Below the pieces are notes generated by a model. That model was not told where the DNA came from and made no database searches. It saw nothing but the letters and a program-made list of their open reading frames with translations. From NCBI RefSeq assembly GCF_020866905.1, contig NZ_JAIVCC010000001.1, positions 218,365 to 282,364 of the forward strand: a stretch of 64,000 bases of DNA, read 5' to 3'. The translations under genes and the position numbers were made by a program. This stretch comes from Salinimicrobium sediminilitoris (GTDB lineage: Bacteria; Bacteroidota; Bacteroidia; Flavobacteriales; Flavobacteriaceae). Positions 9,628 through 19,528 of the stretch are shown in pieces (positions within the stretch are counted from its first letter, which is position 1; each line of letters starts with the position of its first letter).

Positions 9628-10703
9628 TAATTCTTTAGAAGGGTATTGAGATTTTGGGCCCAGGTTGTAGGGATGTAATTTTTTATTATATGAAACGATC
9701 TTTTTCCCATCCCATGCAACTCTTCAGCTGATGTGGAGTTTAGCTTATTCAGTGTACCGATAAGCATTTTGGTATCCAAAGCGTCAAAGACAAAGCCATT
9801 GCCGTCCAAGAGATCGGGCACACAACCACATTGTTTAGATAAAATAACCGGCAAAGAAGCTGCCATGGCTTCGTTTACTACCAGTCCCCAGGGTTCAAAA
9901 CTACTGGGCAATATGAAGCAACTGGCCTCTTTATAAAGTTTCGGAAGATCATGGTAAGACTGCCAGTGCATTAGTTCTACCTTTGAAGGATCCTGAACTT
10001 CCTTTTTTAAATCCTCGGTCAAAGGCCCGCCTCCGACAATGCGGAGTTTCCAGTTTGGATAAAGATCTGAGTTTTGAAAAGACCGAATAAGGATTAAAAG
10101 ATTTTTTTCAGGAGAATGTCTTGCTACGCAAAGGAGTACCGGCTTTTTCGCAAGAGCTTCTTCAACTTCAGAAATGTTTCTCGTATAAAGAAAATGGTTA
10201 TTATCCACTACACTGTAACCTGTCCTTATTAGATTCACAGGAAAATTTAATCTTTTTGAGAAATGCTCCTTTGCCCGCTCCCCTGAAGCAAAGATCCCTC
10301 TTACAAACTTTTGCAGGAACTTATTCTTTACTCGATCCATAATATAGCTGCCGGGGTACCACGATTCAGCAAAATAATAGCAGTCTATTCTTTTTGTTTT
10401 CAGCCAGAGAGTAAAAAGGAGATATTCAGGTTTCCCATAGCCGGATAAAACTACCTTTTGGATCTTATGTTCTTTAATAATTTGCTTAAATTGGGCAAAT
10501 CTTCTTTTAATATCTCTCTTTCCGGCAGGTAGTTTTGACAGGGAATAGTGACCTTCTCCTTCAGTATTTTTCCAGTGATACAAATTATCTGATGAACCGA
10601 GGTCAGCTGTAAATAACTTGTCCGTTCCGAATTGCTTTTTATATGTTTCTGTACGAATGCGGTGATAATCACCCATCCGGTCCCAAACAACTAAAATTTT
10701 CAA
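9627..10703 (-). CDS. Family 4 glycosyltransferase
   Basis: This GT-B glycosyltransferase has 358 aa. The second domain carries PVLLCVARHSPEKNLLILI, WKLRIVGGGPL and SCFILPSSFEPWGLVVNEAM, the usual phosphate-binding and E-x7-E region of GT4 enzymes. The N-terminal region starts MKILVVWDRMGDYHRIRTET and ends a short hydrophobic acceptor-side domain. It overlaps the following GT4 gene by one base and sits 15 bp after the polymerase gene, so it belongs to the same transcript. Substrate not predictable. Confidence 0.87.
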   Translation of the reverse strand: MKILVVWDRMGDYHRIRTETYKKQFGTDKLFTADLGSSDNLYHWKNTEGEGHYSLSKLPAGKRDIKRRFAQFKQIIKEHKIQKVVLSGYGKPEYLLFTLWLKTKRIDCYYFAESWYPGSYIMDRVKNKFLQKFVRGIFASGERAKEHFSKRLNFPVNLIRTGYSVVDNNHFLYTRNISEVEEALAKKPVLLCVARHSPEKNLLILIRSFQNSDLYPNWKLRIVGGGPLTEDLKKEVQDPSKVELMHWQSYHDLPKLYKEASCFILPSSFEPWGLVVNEAMAASLPVILSKQCGCVPDLLDGNGFVFDALDTKMLIGTLNKLNSTSAEELHGMGKRSFHIIKNYIPTTWAQNLNTLLKN

Positions 10704-10718
10704 TATTTTGCTTGTTTA

Positions 10719-12041
10719 TTAATTTGATCCTAAAGAAAGATTATCTTCTTCGTACAGTTCTGCTTGCCATTCCTCTTTCTGCAAGAATTTATTGTATAGA
10801 TATATAAAGATAAAAACAGGCCAGAAGGACATGCCGATAAAGGCATAAATACCTGGTATGTCTCCACCCCGCAGTAGTGGAATTAGAGAGGCGATAATAA
10901 CACCTTTGATCAGAAAGCGAAGATCTGAGGCGTAGGAGCGAGTCAGATTTAACAACCAGGCAAATAGTTTTGCATAGAGAATGGAAAAGATAATTATGCC
11001 CAGAAAACCGCCTTCACCATAAAAAGAGCCGTATATAGTCTGCGAAATACCCACAGTTCCTTTATTTACATCATTAAGCCCGAGCTTATTGGCGTAACCT
11101 CCCAATGGCTTATCTGGCCATAAAGAGCGGGGAATAGGACGCATAAGAATTTCAAGGTGTTCTAAACCGTAATGGAAGTCAAGATGTTCAGGATAAACGT
11201 CCAGCACCATCATAAAACCATCCAGCATATTCTGATCTTCACTGGTTGCAGCTCTTTCAAATGCCAGCTCCAAATTTTCCTGCCAGCTTAGATCCTCGAG
11301 CTTATTTTTTCGTTCAGCACCTAATAAGGAAAAGAATAGAACAATTAGAATTCCTGCAGGTACTAAAAATTTCAACTTTCTTCCGGGATTCATATCCCGA
11401 AATAAAAGAAAAGAGATTCCAATCGCCCAGGAAAGAAAAATAAAGCGTGTTGATGGATTATATGAACCGACAATACCAAATGTCAAGCAAGCACTTAAAA
11501 AGATCTTTTGAGAAAGTTTTAATTTTCCTGAAATGATCAACAATGCTATTAATAAATTAAAGCCTCCAACAGCCATGGCAAAAAGAAAAAAATAAGAATT
11601 CCCAAGTGCCAGAGAGCCTGAAATACTTGCCCGCATCACGGAATTGACCATAAAAAATATAAAAAAGCCAATAATTAACTTGCTTTGATTTTTCTGAATA
11701 AAGACAGAAAGGATATCTGGATTATCTTTCTTAAAAACATCTTTTTTCCGGTAAGCCGCAGAAAAAATCACGTAAAAGATAATAAAGACGGTAGTGCCTA
11801 TAAAAATATAGTTCATTGCCATAACGGCCTTCTCATCGGTAAAATTGAAGATATTAAAAGAATATCTAACTCTAATATAGTCAATTGTTCCCTGCTGTAT
11901 AAGATTAAATCGATGGATAGAAATAAAATAATTGAAAATGGATAGAATAAAAGGAAATTCATCGTTCTTGCGGATGTAATAGATTCCACACAAGAGGATA
12001 AAAGCAACCGCAAAAATATTCAGTATATCGTATCCTAACAT
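10719..12041 (-). CDS. wzy: Wzy-like O-antigen/EPS repeat-unit polymerase
   Basis: This integral membrane protein is predicted to polymerise lipid-linked repeat units on the periplasmic side. 440 aa and very hydrophobic, with about ten or more membrane segments. A large loop carries GLEHLEILMRPIPRSLWPDK and KGTVGISQTIYGSFYGEGG, an arrangement typical of oligosaccharide repeat-unit polymerases. Sequence conservation in the family is low, so the call rests on topology, loop motifs and position among glycosyltransferases upstream of Wza and Wzc. The start overlaps the preceding gene by 7 bp. No second polymerase candidate was seen. Confidence 0.8.
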   Translation of the reverse strand: MLGYDILNIFAVAFILLCGIYYIRKNDEFPFILSIFNYFISIHRFNLIQQGTIDYIRVRYSFNIFNFTDEKAVMAMNYIFIGTTVFIIFYVIFSAAYRKKDVFKKDNPDILSVFIQKNQSKLIIGFFIFFMVNSVMRASISGSLALGNSYFFLFAMAVGGFNLLIALLIISGKLKLSQKIFLSACLTFGIVGSYNPSTRFIFLSWAIGISFLLFRDMNPGRKLKFLVPAGILIVLFFSLLGAERKNKLEDLSWQENLELAFERAATSEDQNMLDGFMMVLDVYPEHLDFHYGLEHLEILMRPIPRSLWPDKPLGGYANKLGLNDVNKGTVGISQTIYGSFYGEGGFLGIIIFSILYAKLFAWLLNLTRSYASDLRFLIKGVIIASLIPLLRGGDIPGIYAFIGMSFWPVFIFIYLYNKFLQKEEWQAELYEEDNLSLGSN

Positions 12042-13294
12042 ACAATAGAATTACCCAGATTTTCGCTTAGTCTGTTTTTAAGATTATCCTCGTATTTTCC
12101 CCAAGTCAATTCTTCTACTGCCTTTCTTGATAAATCTGATATTAAATTGTATTCATCTTCTTTCAATTGGATTATAGTTTCAAAATTATTTCTTAGGTCA
12201 TCGGCAGACCTTAATTCGGTTAAAAATCCATTTGTACCATGTTCTATCAATTCTGCTCCAAAAGTATGCCTTGTAGTTATCACAGGTAATCCTGCAGCCA
12301 TAGCTTCCACAATTACCAGTCCGAATCCTTCAAATACCGATGGCAGGACCAGGAAATCAAATTCTTTATATAACTTAAATAGCTCCATCTGACTTACCGG
12401 TCCATAATAATAAACTTTAGAAGAATATTCCTTAAAAGCATTTCCGCTTCCCTGAATATGACCATATATATGAAGTTCCAAATCCTTGGAATCGATATCA
12501 GCAAGAGCTTCCAAAAGATACTTTATACCTTTACGCTGCGTAACCGTACCGGCATAAAGCAATTTGACCGGCTTTTTGTAGCTACCCTTTTTTTTCTCTT
12601 CAATACTGGAAGTATCAACACCCAATGGCAGATATATTATTTTTTCTGAAGGGATTCCAATTTCATTAAGAGTACTCATTGTAAACTCTGAAGCTGCAAC
12701 CACATAATCGGCTAAATGGGGCTCCTGCTCTAAACGCTTTTCATAGGTTGGAGGGAAATAGAGGTTATCAATGCTGTCTGCCCATTCTGGGTGAAGTTCC
12801 TTTTCCTCCCCCAGGATTCTTTGAGCTGCCGTAACATGAGCTGTAGCTAATTCGATCACTGTGGTCATCCCAGCCTCACTAGCGGCAATTAGTGAGTCAT
12901 GACAAGACCCCTGAAAACCCCAGAAAATTTTATTTTCAAGTCCCTTTTCTTTTTTGGCTCTTCGTCGTATTTGTCCAGCCACATATTTATCGAATTTTAC
13001 ATCGCGTTGATAAACAGCATCCTGGGCTTTCTTAGACTTCCCGAAAAGCTTTCTTAAGACTATTTCTTTTAATTCAAATCGCCAGTTCGAATCTATATTT
13101 TTTCCATTAACACCAGTTATAAATCTTCGCGTGAAATAATCATTTTCTGTCCGGTTGAAAAAATTTTGAAACCATTCACTTTTCACATATGAACTTGTAT
13201 AAAAAGTGTCAAGCTCCCCAAGGTTTTTCATAGCCCTGGCCACCTGGTAGCTATGTTGTTTGCCTGAATGAGATAGAAGTATTTTCTGTTTCAT
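12035..13294 (-). CDS. Family 4 glycosyltransferase
   Basis: This GT-B enzyme has 419 aa and opens MKQKILLSHSGKQHSYQVAR. The donor-binding domain contains VKLLYAGTVTQRKGIKYLLE, LELHIYGHIQGSGNAF and LPSVFEGFGLVIVEAMAAGL, which place it firmly in GT4. The central part IDNLYFPPTYEKRLEQE resembles EPS glycosyltransferases of Bacteroidota. It overlaps the polymerase gene by 7 bp and lies 8 bp after the acyltransferase gene, fitting a single operon. Sugar specificity is unknown. Confidence 0.87.
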   Translation of the reverse strand: MKQKILLSHSGKQHSYQVARAMKNLGELDTFYTSSYVKSEWFQNFFNRTENDYFTRRFITGVNGKNIDSNWRFELKEIVLRKLFGKSKKAQDAVYQRDVKFDKYVAGQIRRRAKKEKGLENKIFWGFQGSCHDSLIAASEAGMTTVIELATAHVTAAQRILGEEKELHPEWADSIDNLYFPPTYEKRLEQEPHLADYVVAASEFTMSTLNEIGIPSEKIIYLPLGVDTSSIEEKKKGSYKKPVKLLYAGTVTQRKGIKYLLEALADIDSKDLELHIYGHIQGSGNAFKEYSSKVYYYGPVSQMELFKLYKEFDFLVLPSVFEGFGLVIVEAMAAGLPVITTRHTFGAELIEHGTNGFLTELRSADDLRNNFETIIQLKEDEYNLISDLSRKAVEELTWGKYEDNLKNRLSENLGNSIVC

Positions 13295-13302
13295 GATTAA
13301 TT

Positions 13303-13836
13303 TTAATCCAACAAAGGTTTATAATTAATGGTGTAGATTAATTTATTATTACGCAGCTTTATAAATTTTGCGGGATTTCCCGCAACAATTTCTTTTTCCT
13401 TCACGCTTTTATGCACAACAGATGAAGCAGCGACCACGGCACCTTTTTCTAAATTAACATAAGGTAAAATCGTTACGCCGGAAGCCACCCAAACGTGATC
13501 GCTTAAAACAACATCACCTCCATATAGAGAATGCTTATCATCGTGAGGATCATGACCTAAAGTCCAAATCCTCGTATATGGGCCTATGTCAACATTATCT
13601 TTTATAATCACCTTAAATTGTCTACAATCTAAATGACAACTTTGATTAATAATAGAATTGTCACCTATTTCTAAATTCCAGAAATTTGGAATTTTGGTAT
13701 GCATTAAAATCACAGAGGATCTGGAAATTTTCTTATTGAATAGCCTGAGAAAACTTATCCTAATGAAATGAAAAGGAATATGGGTTATCAGCTCGTTAAA
13801 AATAAAATTAATAAAAGCGCCAGTGTACCTTTTCAC
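13303..13836 (-). CDS. Hexapeptide-repeat acyltransferase (WcaF/LbH type)
   Basis: This is a second left-handed beta-helix acyltransferase of the locus, 177 aa, probably acetylating a repeat-unit sugar. Visible repeats are IGDNSIINQSCHLDC, IKDNVDIGPYTRIWT and LSDHVWVASGVTILP. The LGHDPHD region carries the likely catalytic histidine, and IVAGNPAKFIK is the C-terminal family signature. The N-terminus (about residues 1-30) is hydrophobic or basic and may touch the membrane. It overlaps the preceding glycosyltransferase by 4 bp, consistent with translational coupling. Confidence 0.85.
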   Translation of the reverse strand: MKRYTGAFINFIFNELITHIPFHFIRISFLRLFNKKISRSSVILMHTKIPNFWNLEIGDNSIINQSCHLDCRQFKVIIKDNVDIGPYTRIWTLGHDPHDDKHSLYGGDVVLSDHVWVASGVTILPYVNLEKGAVVAASSVVHKSVKEKEIVAGNPAKFIKLRNNKLIYTINYKPLLD

Positions 13837-14966
13837 CTTATCTGAAATTTATTTAGAGAAATAGTAATATTATTCTTCCAGGAGGCATATTTTCTATAAG
13901 CCTCCCAGTTTTTTACACTTTCTTTTTTTAATCTAGCCTTGTCGAAGTTTTCTAGTGTCATTTTTAAGGCCTGAGGCTTGTCTGCCTCTATATGTGTTCC
14001 AAGATTAAATCTCTCACAAATTTCGAACAATGCACTAGATGTTTTGGAAACAATAATATGAGGTGAAAAGGGAGCAATCAGATTCAATATTCCGCTTTGA
14101 GAAGTGAAACTTGATGCATAATTCATTAAAATCAGATCACTTTTAGCAATTACACTGTTTATTTCGGAATCAGATAGATATTTATTTATCCACGTAATTT
14201 GATTTTCTACGTTAACCTTTCCTGCTAAAGTCTTTAAAGCATCAATTGTAAAAGAAGAGTTAGCTTCCTTTCCAGCAATAATTAAATGCAACTGAGGATT
14301 GTTTTTCAAGGATTGTATTGCTGCCTCATAATTCTTTTCCCGCCGAATATTTCCTAAAATAGTACAGGTAATAAACTTTTTCTGCAATGGAGCAAGTTTA
14401 TTAGTCAAAGCCACATCTTCACCAATATTTTTACTGAAAATTCCATGAGGTACAGAGAAATAAGAAGTTCTATTTTTATAATAAGTCTTATCAGGTAATT
14501 TCTCGTGGTATAACCCCCAATCCATAAAAGAAGTAATAGCCTTCATACTTACTTCGGATAATTTTTTGAAAGGAAAATAAGCATCCCTATCCGGATCATG
14601 TAGCATTACGGCAAAGCGATGGCGCACTCGTAAAATATGAAAAAAAGGAGCCCAGAAAATTGAAGTTACCTGATCGAAATCATTAAAATATACAATGCTC
14701 CTTTTTTTAAATAGCAAATAAAACCAAAGGATAATCGGATTAAAGAAGGATCTGATTAAAAAATAAACCTTCTTAAGGAATACATATTTAGAATTTAATA
14801 CATCAGGAATTAGAAACCTTTTTCGACTTGGACTTTCAATACCTCCGGAATTCCTGGGCAAAATAATTTCACTGGAGATTCCCTGAGAACCATATTCCTT
14901 TAAAAGTTTATGAGCATAATCGTAATTTCCTCCAAAGGAATTAGGATTATAAATAACTAAATTCAA
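13833..14966 (-). CDS. GT4-like glycosyltransferase
   Basis: This predicted GT-B glycosyltransferase has 377 aa and begins MNLVIYNPNSFGGNYDYAHK. The second half shows ITCTILGNIRREKNYEAAI, LIIAGKE and SDLILMNYASSFTSQSGILN, an approximate GT4 donor domain in which the canonical E-x7-E is weak. Function in the repeat-unit pathway is inferred from this and from context. It overlaps both neighbours by 4 bp. Codon use is strongly A/T-biased (many AAA, ATT, TTA), like the rest of the 13-23 kb block and unlike the ends of the locus. Confidence 0.75.
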   Translation of the reverse strand: MNLVIYNPNSFGGNYDYAHKLLKEYGSQGISSEIILPRNSGGIESPSRKRFLIPDVLNSKYVFLKKVYFLIRSFFNPIILWFYLLFKKRSIVYFNDFDQVTSIFWAPFFHILRVRHRFAVMLHDPDRDAYFPFKKLSEVSMKAITSFMDWGLYHEKLPDKTYYKNRTSYFSVPHGIFSKNIGEDVALTNKLAPLQKKFITCTILGNIRREKNYEAAIQSLKNNPQLHLIIAGKEANSSFTIDALKTLAGKVNVENQITWINKYLSDSEINSVIAKSDLILMNYASSFTSQSGILNLIAPFSPHIIVSKTSSALFEICERFNLGTHIEADKPQALKMTLENFDKARLKKESVKNWEAYRKYASWKNNITISLNKFQIR

Positions 14967-15973
14967 GACAGCTGTAAAGTTTTGTGAATTCTTCTAACAC
15001 CAACTATTCTTTCCGGTCTTTGGGAAAAAAAACCTTTCCAATAGCCTTTTAAGTAATTAAATCTGGAAAGTTCTAGAATCATTAAAGCCTCAATAAATAC
15101 TGCAAAATTATACTTTTCAGATCTAAATTTCTTCCACTGATTATAGACAAACCAATAAGGCCTGAACCCTAATAAGCAAAAAAGAACAGGCAAAAAGAAT
15201 AAAATATGGAATCTAAGCCCTATTAAAATTAAAGGAAAGAATAAATACCTAAGACCAGTTTCCGCAAATAATTTAAATGTATTATTTCTATTTACTTTGG
15301 CCTCTCCGTCTCCCAAACCATATCTCCCTGCCTCTTTAGCATAGGCCATTCGCTTTTCATGTCTCCCCCAAAAAACATGTTGTTTTTCAACTATATGTAT
15401 ATTGTAACCTTTAGCTAATAATGCTTTTCCAAAAATTAGATCATCAGCTGCTAAAGTTAACCATTCACAATATCCTCCTACATCCTGCCAAACATCTTTA
15501 TAATAAGCTATGCTCCTCGATGATGGAATAAAATTTTCATCGTTATAACACATATAACCATTTGATAACAGATAATTTGCCCTTGCGGATAGTGATTGAA
15601 TATTATCTTCAATCACCCCAAAAAAACCTCCCACTACTTCAACATTTCTATCTTGGATAGGAGAGGTAAGTTCTTTAAGCCAATCAGGGTGGTATCTACA
15701 TCCAAAATCTGTAGATACAATTAGAGTATATTTGGCGTGTTGTATGGCTATATTTCTTCCTCTGGCCACATTACAACCCTTTTCAGATAAAATAGTTATA
15801 TCAATAGAAGATTTTTTCCCCCAATTAATTAATTTTTCATAAGTTCCGTCAGTTGAACCCGCGTCTGTTATTATTATTTCTGTGGGAAGAAGAGATTGTC
15901 TTTCTATGTCAACTATACTTTTTTCAAGTCGATAATTTTCGTTAAATGTTGTAGAGACAAGAGTAAAGTTCAT
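14963..15973 (-). CDS. Family 2 glycosyltransferase with C-terminal membrane region
   Basis: This GT-A glycosyltransferase has 336 aa. The N-terminus MNFTLVSTTFNENYRLEKSI and IIITDAGSTDGTYEKL are the standard GT2 start. VARGRNIAIQHA and VSTDFGCRYHPDWLKE follow, the latter holding the probable metal-binding acidic residue. Residues about 240-290 include hydrophobic stretches (LFFPLILIGLRFHILFFLPV) that should anchor it to the inner membrane. It overlaps the next gene by 4 bp. The specific sugar cannot be inferred. Confidence 0.83.
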   Translation of the reverse strand: MNFTLVSTTFNENYRLEKSIVDIERQSLLPTEIIITDAGSTDGTYEKLINWGKKSSIDITILSEKGCNVARGRNIAIQHAKYTLIVSTDFGCRYHPDWLKELTSPIQDRNVEVVGGFFGVIEDNIQSLSARANYLLSNGYMCYNDENFIPSSRSIAYYKDVWQDVGGYCEWLTLAADDLIFGKALLAKGYNIHIVEKQHVFWGRHEKRMAYAKEAGRYGLGDGEAKVNRNNTFKLFAETGLRYLFFPLILIGLRFHILFFLPVLFCLLGFRPYWFVYNQWKKFRSEKYNFAVFIEALMILELSRFNYLKGYWKGFFSQRPERIVGVRRIHKTLQLS

Positions 15974-16056
15974 AGTATATTAATTGTATTATTTTTATAT
16001 TTTATAACCGTATTCGTTATTACAACCACAAGAATTTGAATTTTAAATAAGCATAA

Positions 16057-16971
16057 TCATAACTCTATAGGTTCATGTCCTGTTTTTTCCCTGATCAGTA
16101 TTAAGTCCTCTTCTGAAAGTTGTTCCTTCCACGACTTCATCACGGCTGCCTTTGTGCGTAACATATTATGTGTCTCCTCTTTTTTGTTTTTTTTTTCTCC
16201 TTTCTGATTTTGATAAAAAGCTATTTTTTTTCTTACTGAACTATCCATCTTTTCTCCAAAAAAGGCTAAAATTTGACTAACTTCTTTATGTGGATTTTCC
16301 ATTATCGTTTCATGGTTAATTTCATAAAAGGATATACAGTCTTTTTTCAAATCAAGTAAAAAACACTCAAATATTTGCCACAATATTATACTGTTATGAA
16401 CTATATCTTCTTTGCCTGAATTTCTGTACGCAGCAATTTCATCTTCAAATTTTTTAGAATATAATTCTGGTAAACAATTAAAATCAAAGAACCAATTCAT
16501 TCTTTTCATCGAAGCAATGAACCGATAAGGATTTCGTTTTATGATGACGATTTTAGCATTAAGCTTTTGGTTTAAATACGGGACTAATAAAAAACCAGTA
16601 GGATCTTTAGTGAAAATTGCTTTTTTGTTTAGAGAATAATATGTATGCTTTATAATTTTCCCATAATTTTTTGGATTAAAATTTCTCTCTCTAATTAAAA
16701 TCGACACTCTTTGCAGGAAAAAAGAAAGGGAGAAATTTATTGAAAGAGCTTTAGGGATTTGCTCTTCTAATTGTTCTGTCATTTTCGATGAATGAATGTA
16801 CCATGGTAAATTGTTCAGTCCAAATGTATTTTTAGAAGTACCAGGATTAAAAATTTCACCGGATAAATAATTAAATGATTCGTGTGTTCCTAAAATGTCA
16901 GCTAACCATGTGGTACCAGATCGAGGTAAACCGGTTAGAAAATAGAGTTCTCTTTTACTATTGTCTTTCAT
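16057..16971 (-). CDS. PAPS-dependent sulfotransferase
   Basis: This is predicted to transfer sulfate from PAPS to a hydroxyl of the polysaccharide repeat unit or its precursor. 304 aa. The 5'-phosphosulfate-binding motif GLPRSGTTWL is at residues 14-23. A second PAPS-contacting region is recognisable in AKIVIIKRNPYRFIASMKRM. No membrane segment is obvious. The PAPS donor can be made by cysD, cysN and cysC in the same locus, and cysQ can remove the PAP by-product, which strongly supports polysaccharide sulfation. The acceptor is unknown. Confidence 0.87.
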   Translation of the reverse strand: MKDNSKRELYFLTGLPRSGTTWLADILGTHESFNYLSGEIFNPGTSKNTFGLNNLPWYIHSSKMTEQLEEQIPKALSINFSLSFFLQRVSILIRERNFNPKNYGKIIKHTYYSLNKKAIFTKDPTGFLLVPYLNQKLNAKIVIIKRNPYRFIASMKRMNWFFDFNCLPELYSKKFEDEIAAYRNSGKEDIVHNSIILWQIFECFLLDLKKDCISFYEINHETIMENPHKEVSQILAFFGEKMDSSVRKKIAFYQNQKGEKKNKKEETHNMLRTKAAVMKSWKEQLSEEDLILIREKTGHEPIEL

Positions 16972-17270
16972 AATATATCCTTTTTATTATGCAATTAGAC
17001 CCTACGGAATAAAAAATGAAAATTTTTAACTCGAGTTATAAAATGAGGATCTCAGCGTTTTTATGGGGTTCTTCAATTATGGATATCCCTTTCGGTTTAG
17101 TAAATTTAGTTACATAGCCATGCACATTTGTAATAATAATTTCAATAGGGTTGCATATTTGATGTTTTAAGGTATAAATGCATTTATAAAATCTTAGAAT
17201 TTCAATTATTATATTTAAAACTAGGGTGGACCTTCTATGTATGTATGCTTTATTGAAATTATTTAAAACT
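16972..17270. other. AT-rich spacer without a gene
   Basis: About 300 bp between the UGM-like gene and the sulfotransferase gene. No ORF of useful length, no clear repeat family and no convincing -33/-7 promoter were seen on the minus strand. It is unusually long for this otherwise tight part of the locus and may mark a junction where genes were exchanged. Confidence 0.5.
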
Positions 17271-18536
17271 TTACATAGGTTGAAAATAAGAAAGAGCCTT
17301 TTCTATCGCTTTATCCATGTTATAATATTCCCATTCGGCAAATCTTCCAAGTAGTATGAAGTTTTTGTTATTAAGTTCCTTTTGCAGTTGAGAAATAGAG
17401 GTTTGCGTGTTTTTCCGATGAATAATGTATGAATTTTTTTCTTTATTAGAATCCAGAGCCTTCAGGTTGCCGGGAAGTTTCTTTATTTCTTCTGTCATAG
17501 TTTTCAAGTCCTGTTCGCCACTAAACTCGACAGTACAAGAAATCCTGTCACCGTTATTGTTACTATTATTATATGGTGAAAAGTTTCCGGTATATATTAT
17601 TCTATGTGTTTTAAATTTTTTTTCCGGAATATACAGCCATGACAAATCGGTCTTGTCGCATTCACATAGTAAGTTGCTGGTTCCGTGAGAAGGTAACTTT
17701 TCGATTGTGTCAAATAACTTGTCCAAATAGGCAAAATGAGGCTGAGAAATTTTTCTTAGATTTCTCACATCTCCGGTATAAACAATATTTTTTGTTTTCC
17801 ACTTCTTATTGAGTGTCCAAACGTCATTCTCATAACTAATTTCTGTAACAGGTTCATTGCAATTGATATCTAGACCCTCTGCCAACCTGTCAATAATGAA
17901 TTGAGAACCTCCTCTTTTGGGGTAGTAAAATGAACTGTGAACCATGTCACTTTCCTCCTTTTGTAAAATATTTTGCAGGATTATATCACGATAATTTGGC
18001 ATAGGTAATTTGCCTTTCAACCATTCCATTGGCACCTGGGACAAATCAAACTGCCAAATTTTTTGATTATATGGATGGAAATAAAGTTCATACAAAGTTT
18101 CACCGAAATTTCCCTTTAGAAATTGCTCAAAGTTATCGTAGTGCATTGGTGGCTTTTCCTTTTGAGAACTTAAAGCCAATATATCATTGATGACTTTCTT
18201 TAAAATATCTTCTGGAAGTTTGTACAAGAAATTTTCAAGAGGATAACCAAAAAAACTATTATTCATCCATATCTGAGCATTTCTTTTTGCCGGAATAAAC
18301 TCATTTTCTTTATCAAAATATTTCCAAAACCAAGCAAGAACATCCTCATTTTTTGAATTAAAAACATGACCACCGACTTTATGGTAAAGATTACCCGAGG
18401 AAATTTCGCAATGAACCAAACCTCCCGTATAAGGCTTTGCTTCCAAAATCTTTACTTTCTTTTTCTTTTCTGAAAGTATTTTGGCACTTGAAATACCCGA
18501 AATACCTGATCCTACAACTATGTAATCGTAAATCAT
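17271..18536 (-). CDS. UDP-galactopyranose mutase-like FAD-dependent protein
   Basis: This flavoprotein of the amine-oxidase/UGM superfamily has 421 aa. The FAD-binding motif VVGSGISGISSAKIL is at residues 7-21, KILEAKPYTGGLVH follows, and VGGHVFNSKNEDVLAWF corresponds to the UGM block that contacts the flavin. The HPYNQKIWQFDLSQVP segment also resembles UGM. It might interconvert pyranose and furanose forms of a UDP-sugar, but it is longer than classical Glf and could be another sugar-modifying oxidoreductase. It overlaps the downstream GT2 gene boundary by one base. Confidence 0.68.
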   Translation of the reverse strand: MIYDYIVVGSGISGISSAKILSEKKKKVKILEAKPYTGGLVHCEISSGNLYHKVGGHVFNSKNEDVLAWFWKYFDKENEFIPAKRNAQIWMNNSFFGYPLENFLYKLPEDILKKVINDILALSSQKEKPPMHYDNFEQFLKGNFGETLYELYFHPYNQKIWQFDLSQVPMEWLKGKLPMPNYRDIILQNILQKEESDMVHSSFYYPKRGGSQFIIDRLAEGLDINCNEPVTEISYENDVWTLNKKWKTKNIVYTGDVRNLRKISQPHFAYLDKLFDTIEKLPSHGTSNLLCECDKTDLSWLYIPEKKFKTHRIIYTGNFSPYNNSNNNGDRISCTVEFSGEQDLKTMTEEIKKLPGNLKALDSNKEKNSYIIHRKNTQTSISQLQKELNNKNFILLGRFAEWEYYNMDKAIEKALSYFQPM

Positions 18537-19528
18537 TAATTTATTTTTTCTAAAAAATTTGTTACTATTTTTCCGGAATTAATAGTTCCGTGCATTGGTT
18601 GCCACATGTTTCTGGTGGTGAGTCTGCCGAACTTGTTTTTTATTCTCATTAGAAAGGCGAGAACACGTAAATTATCTCTTTTCAGAAAATTAAATTCTTC
18701 AAAAGCTTTATCGTGTTTATAGATTAACCAAGTTCGTGACATTTGAGTTAGAAAAAGGGATTTTTGAAACCGACTTAGATGTTGGTTGTTTTCGAAATGT
18801 TCCTTATAGATTTTTGAAAATGTTTGAAGTTTCTGCAAATCTCTTTCCTTATTGCTAAAATTTCTTGACGTGGTTTGAGCCGCGTGAAGACGGTATAAAA
18901 AGGCGCAGTCATTAGTATGAGCAGGATAATTCTCCAAACAACTAATCCTCCATAAATACTCCCAATCCTCGTAAGCCACTACGTCCTCTTTCCATGGTCC
19001 AACTTTTTCTAAAAATTCGCGCTTAAACAGCATAGAAGGTATGCAGATGAAGAGTCCATTGCACATCCTATCCTGCAGACCGTGACCTTTTAGGGTATTG
19101 AAGTAACTGAGAATTACATTATTGGGAACATTCCATTTATTATCCTTTTCGTTTTGAAAAGCATGAAAATAAGGACTATATATATATCCTTTACCACTCT
19201 CGTCCAAAATATTTCTCTGATGTTCTAAAGTATTACAGGTCATTAAATCATCTGAATCAAAAAATTTAATGTATGCCCCTTTTGCAATTTTAAGCCCAGT
19301 ATTTCGTGCTGCTCCTGGTCCTCTTCCTTTGTTTTTGATTAGAACAATTGAATTTCCAAATCTCTCTTCGAGAAATTGGAATGTTCCGTCTTCCGAATGA
19401 TCATCTATGACAATAACTTCGAGATTATTAATTTTTTGATTTAAAACATTATCTATGGTATTTGCAGCTATTTCTTTTCTATTGCGGTTCGGAATAATTA
19501 CAGATATGCTATTTAAACGGGCAGACAT
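18536..19528 (-). CDS. Family 2 glycosyltransferase
   Basis: This GT-A glycosyltransferase has 330 aa. SVIIPNRNRKEIAANTI and EVIVIDDHSEDGTFQFL form the donor-binding start, GPGAARNTGLKIAKG the next conserved block, and KFFDSDDL (about residues 88-95) the DxD motif. VAYEDWEYLWRIS contains the ED/W catalytic-base region of the family. It shares 20 bp with the upstream pyruvyltransferase gene and one base with the downstream flavoprotein gene, indicating co-translation. Donor and linkage unknown. Confidence 0.87.
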   Translation of the reverse strand: MSARLNSISVIIPNRNRKEIAANTIDNVLNQKINNLEVIVIDDHSEDGTFQFLEERFGNSIVLIKNKGRGPGAARNTGLKIAKGAYIKFFDSDDLMTCNTLEHQRNILDESGKGYIYSPYFHAFQNEKDNKWNVPNNVILSYFNTLKGHGLQDRMCNGLFICIPSMLFKREFLEKVGPWKEDVVAYEDWEYLWRISCLENYPAHTNDCAFLYRLHAAQTTSRNFSNKERDLQKLQTFSKIYKEHFENNQHLSRFQKSLFLTQMSRTWLIYKHDKAFEEFNFLKRDNLRVLAFLMRIKNKFGRLTTRNMWQPMHGTINSGKIVTNFLEKIN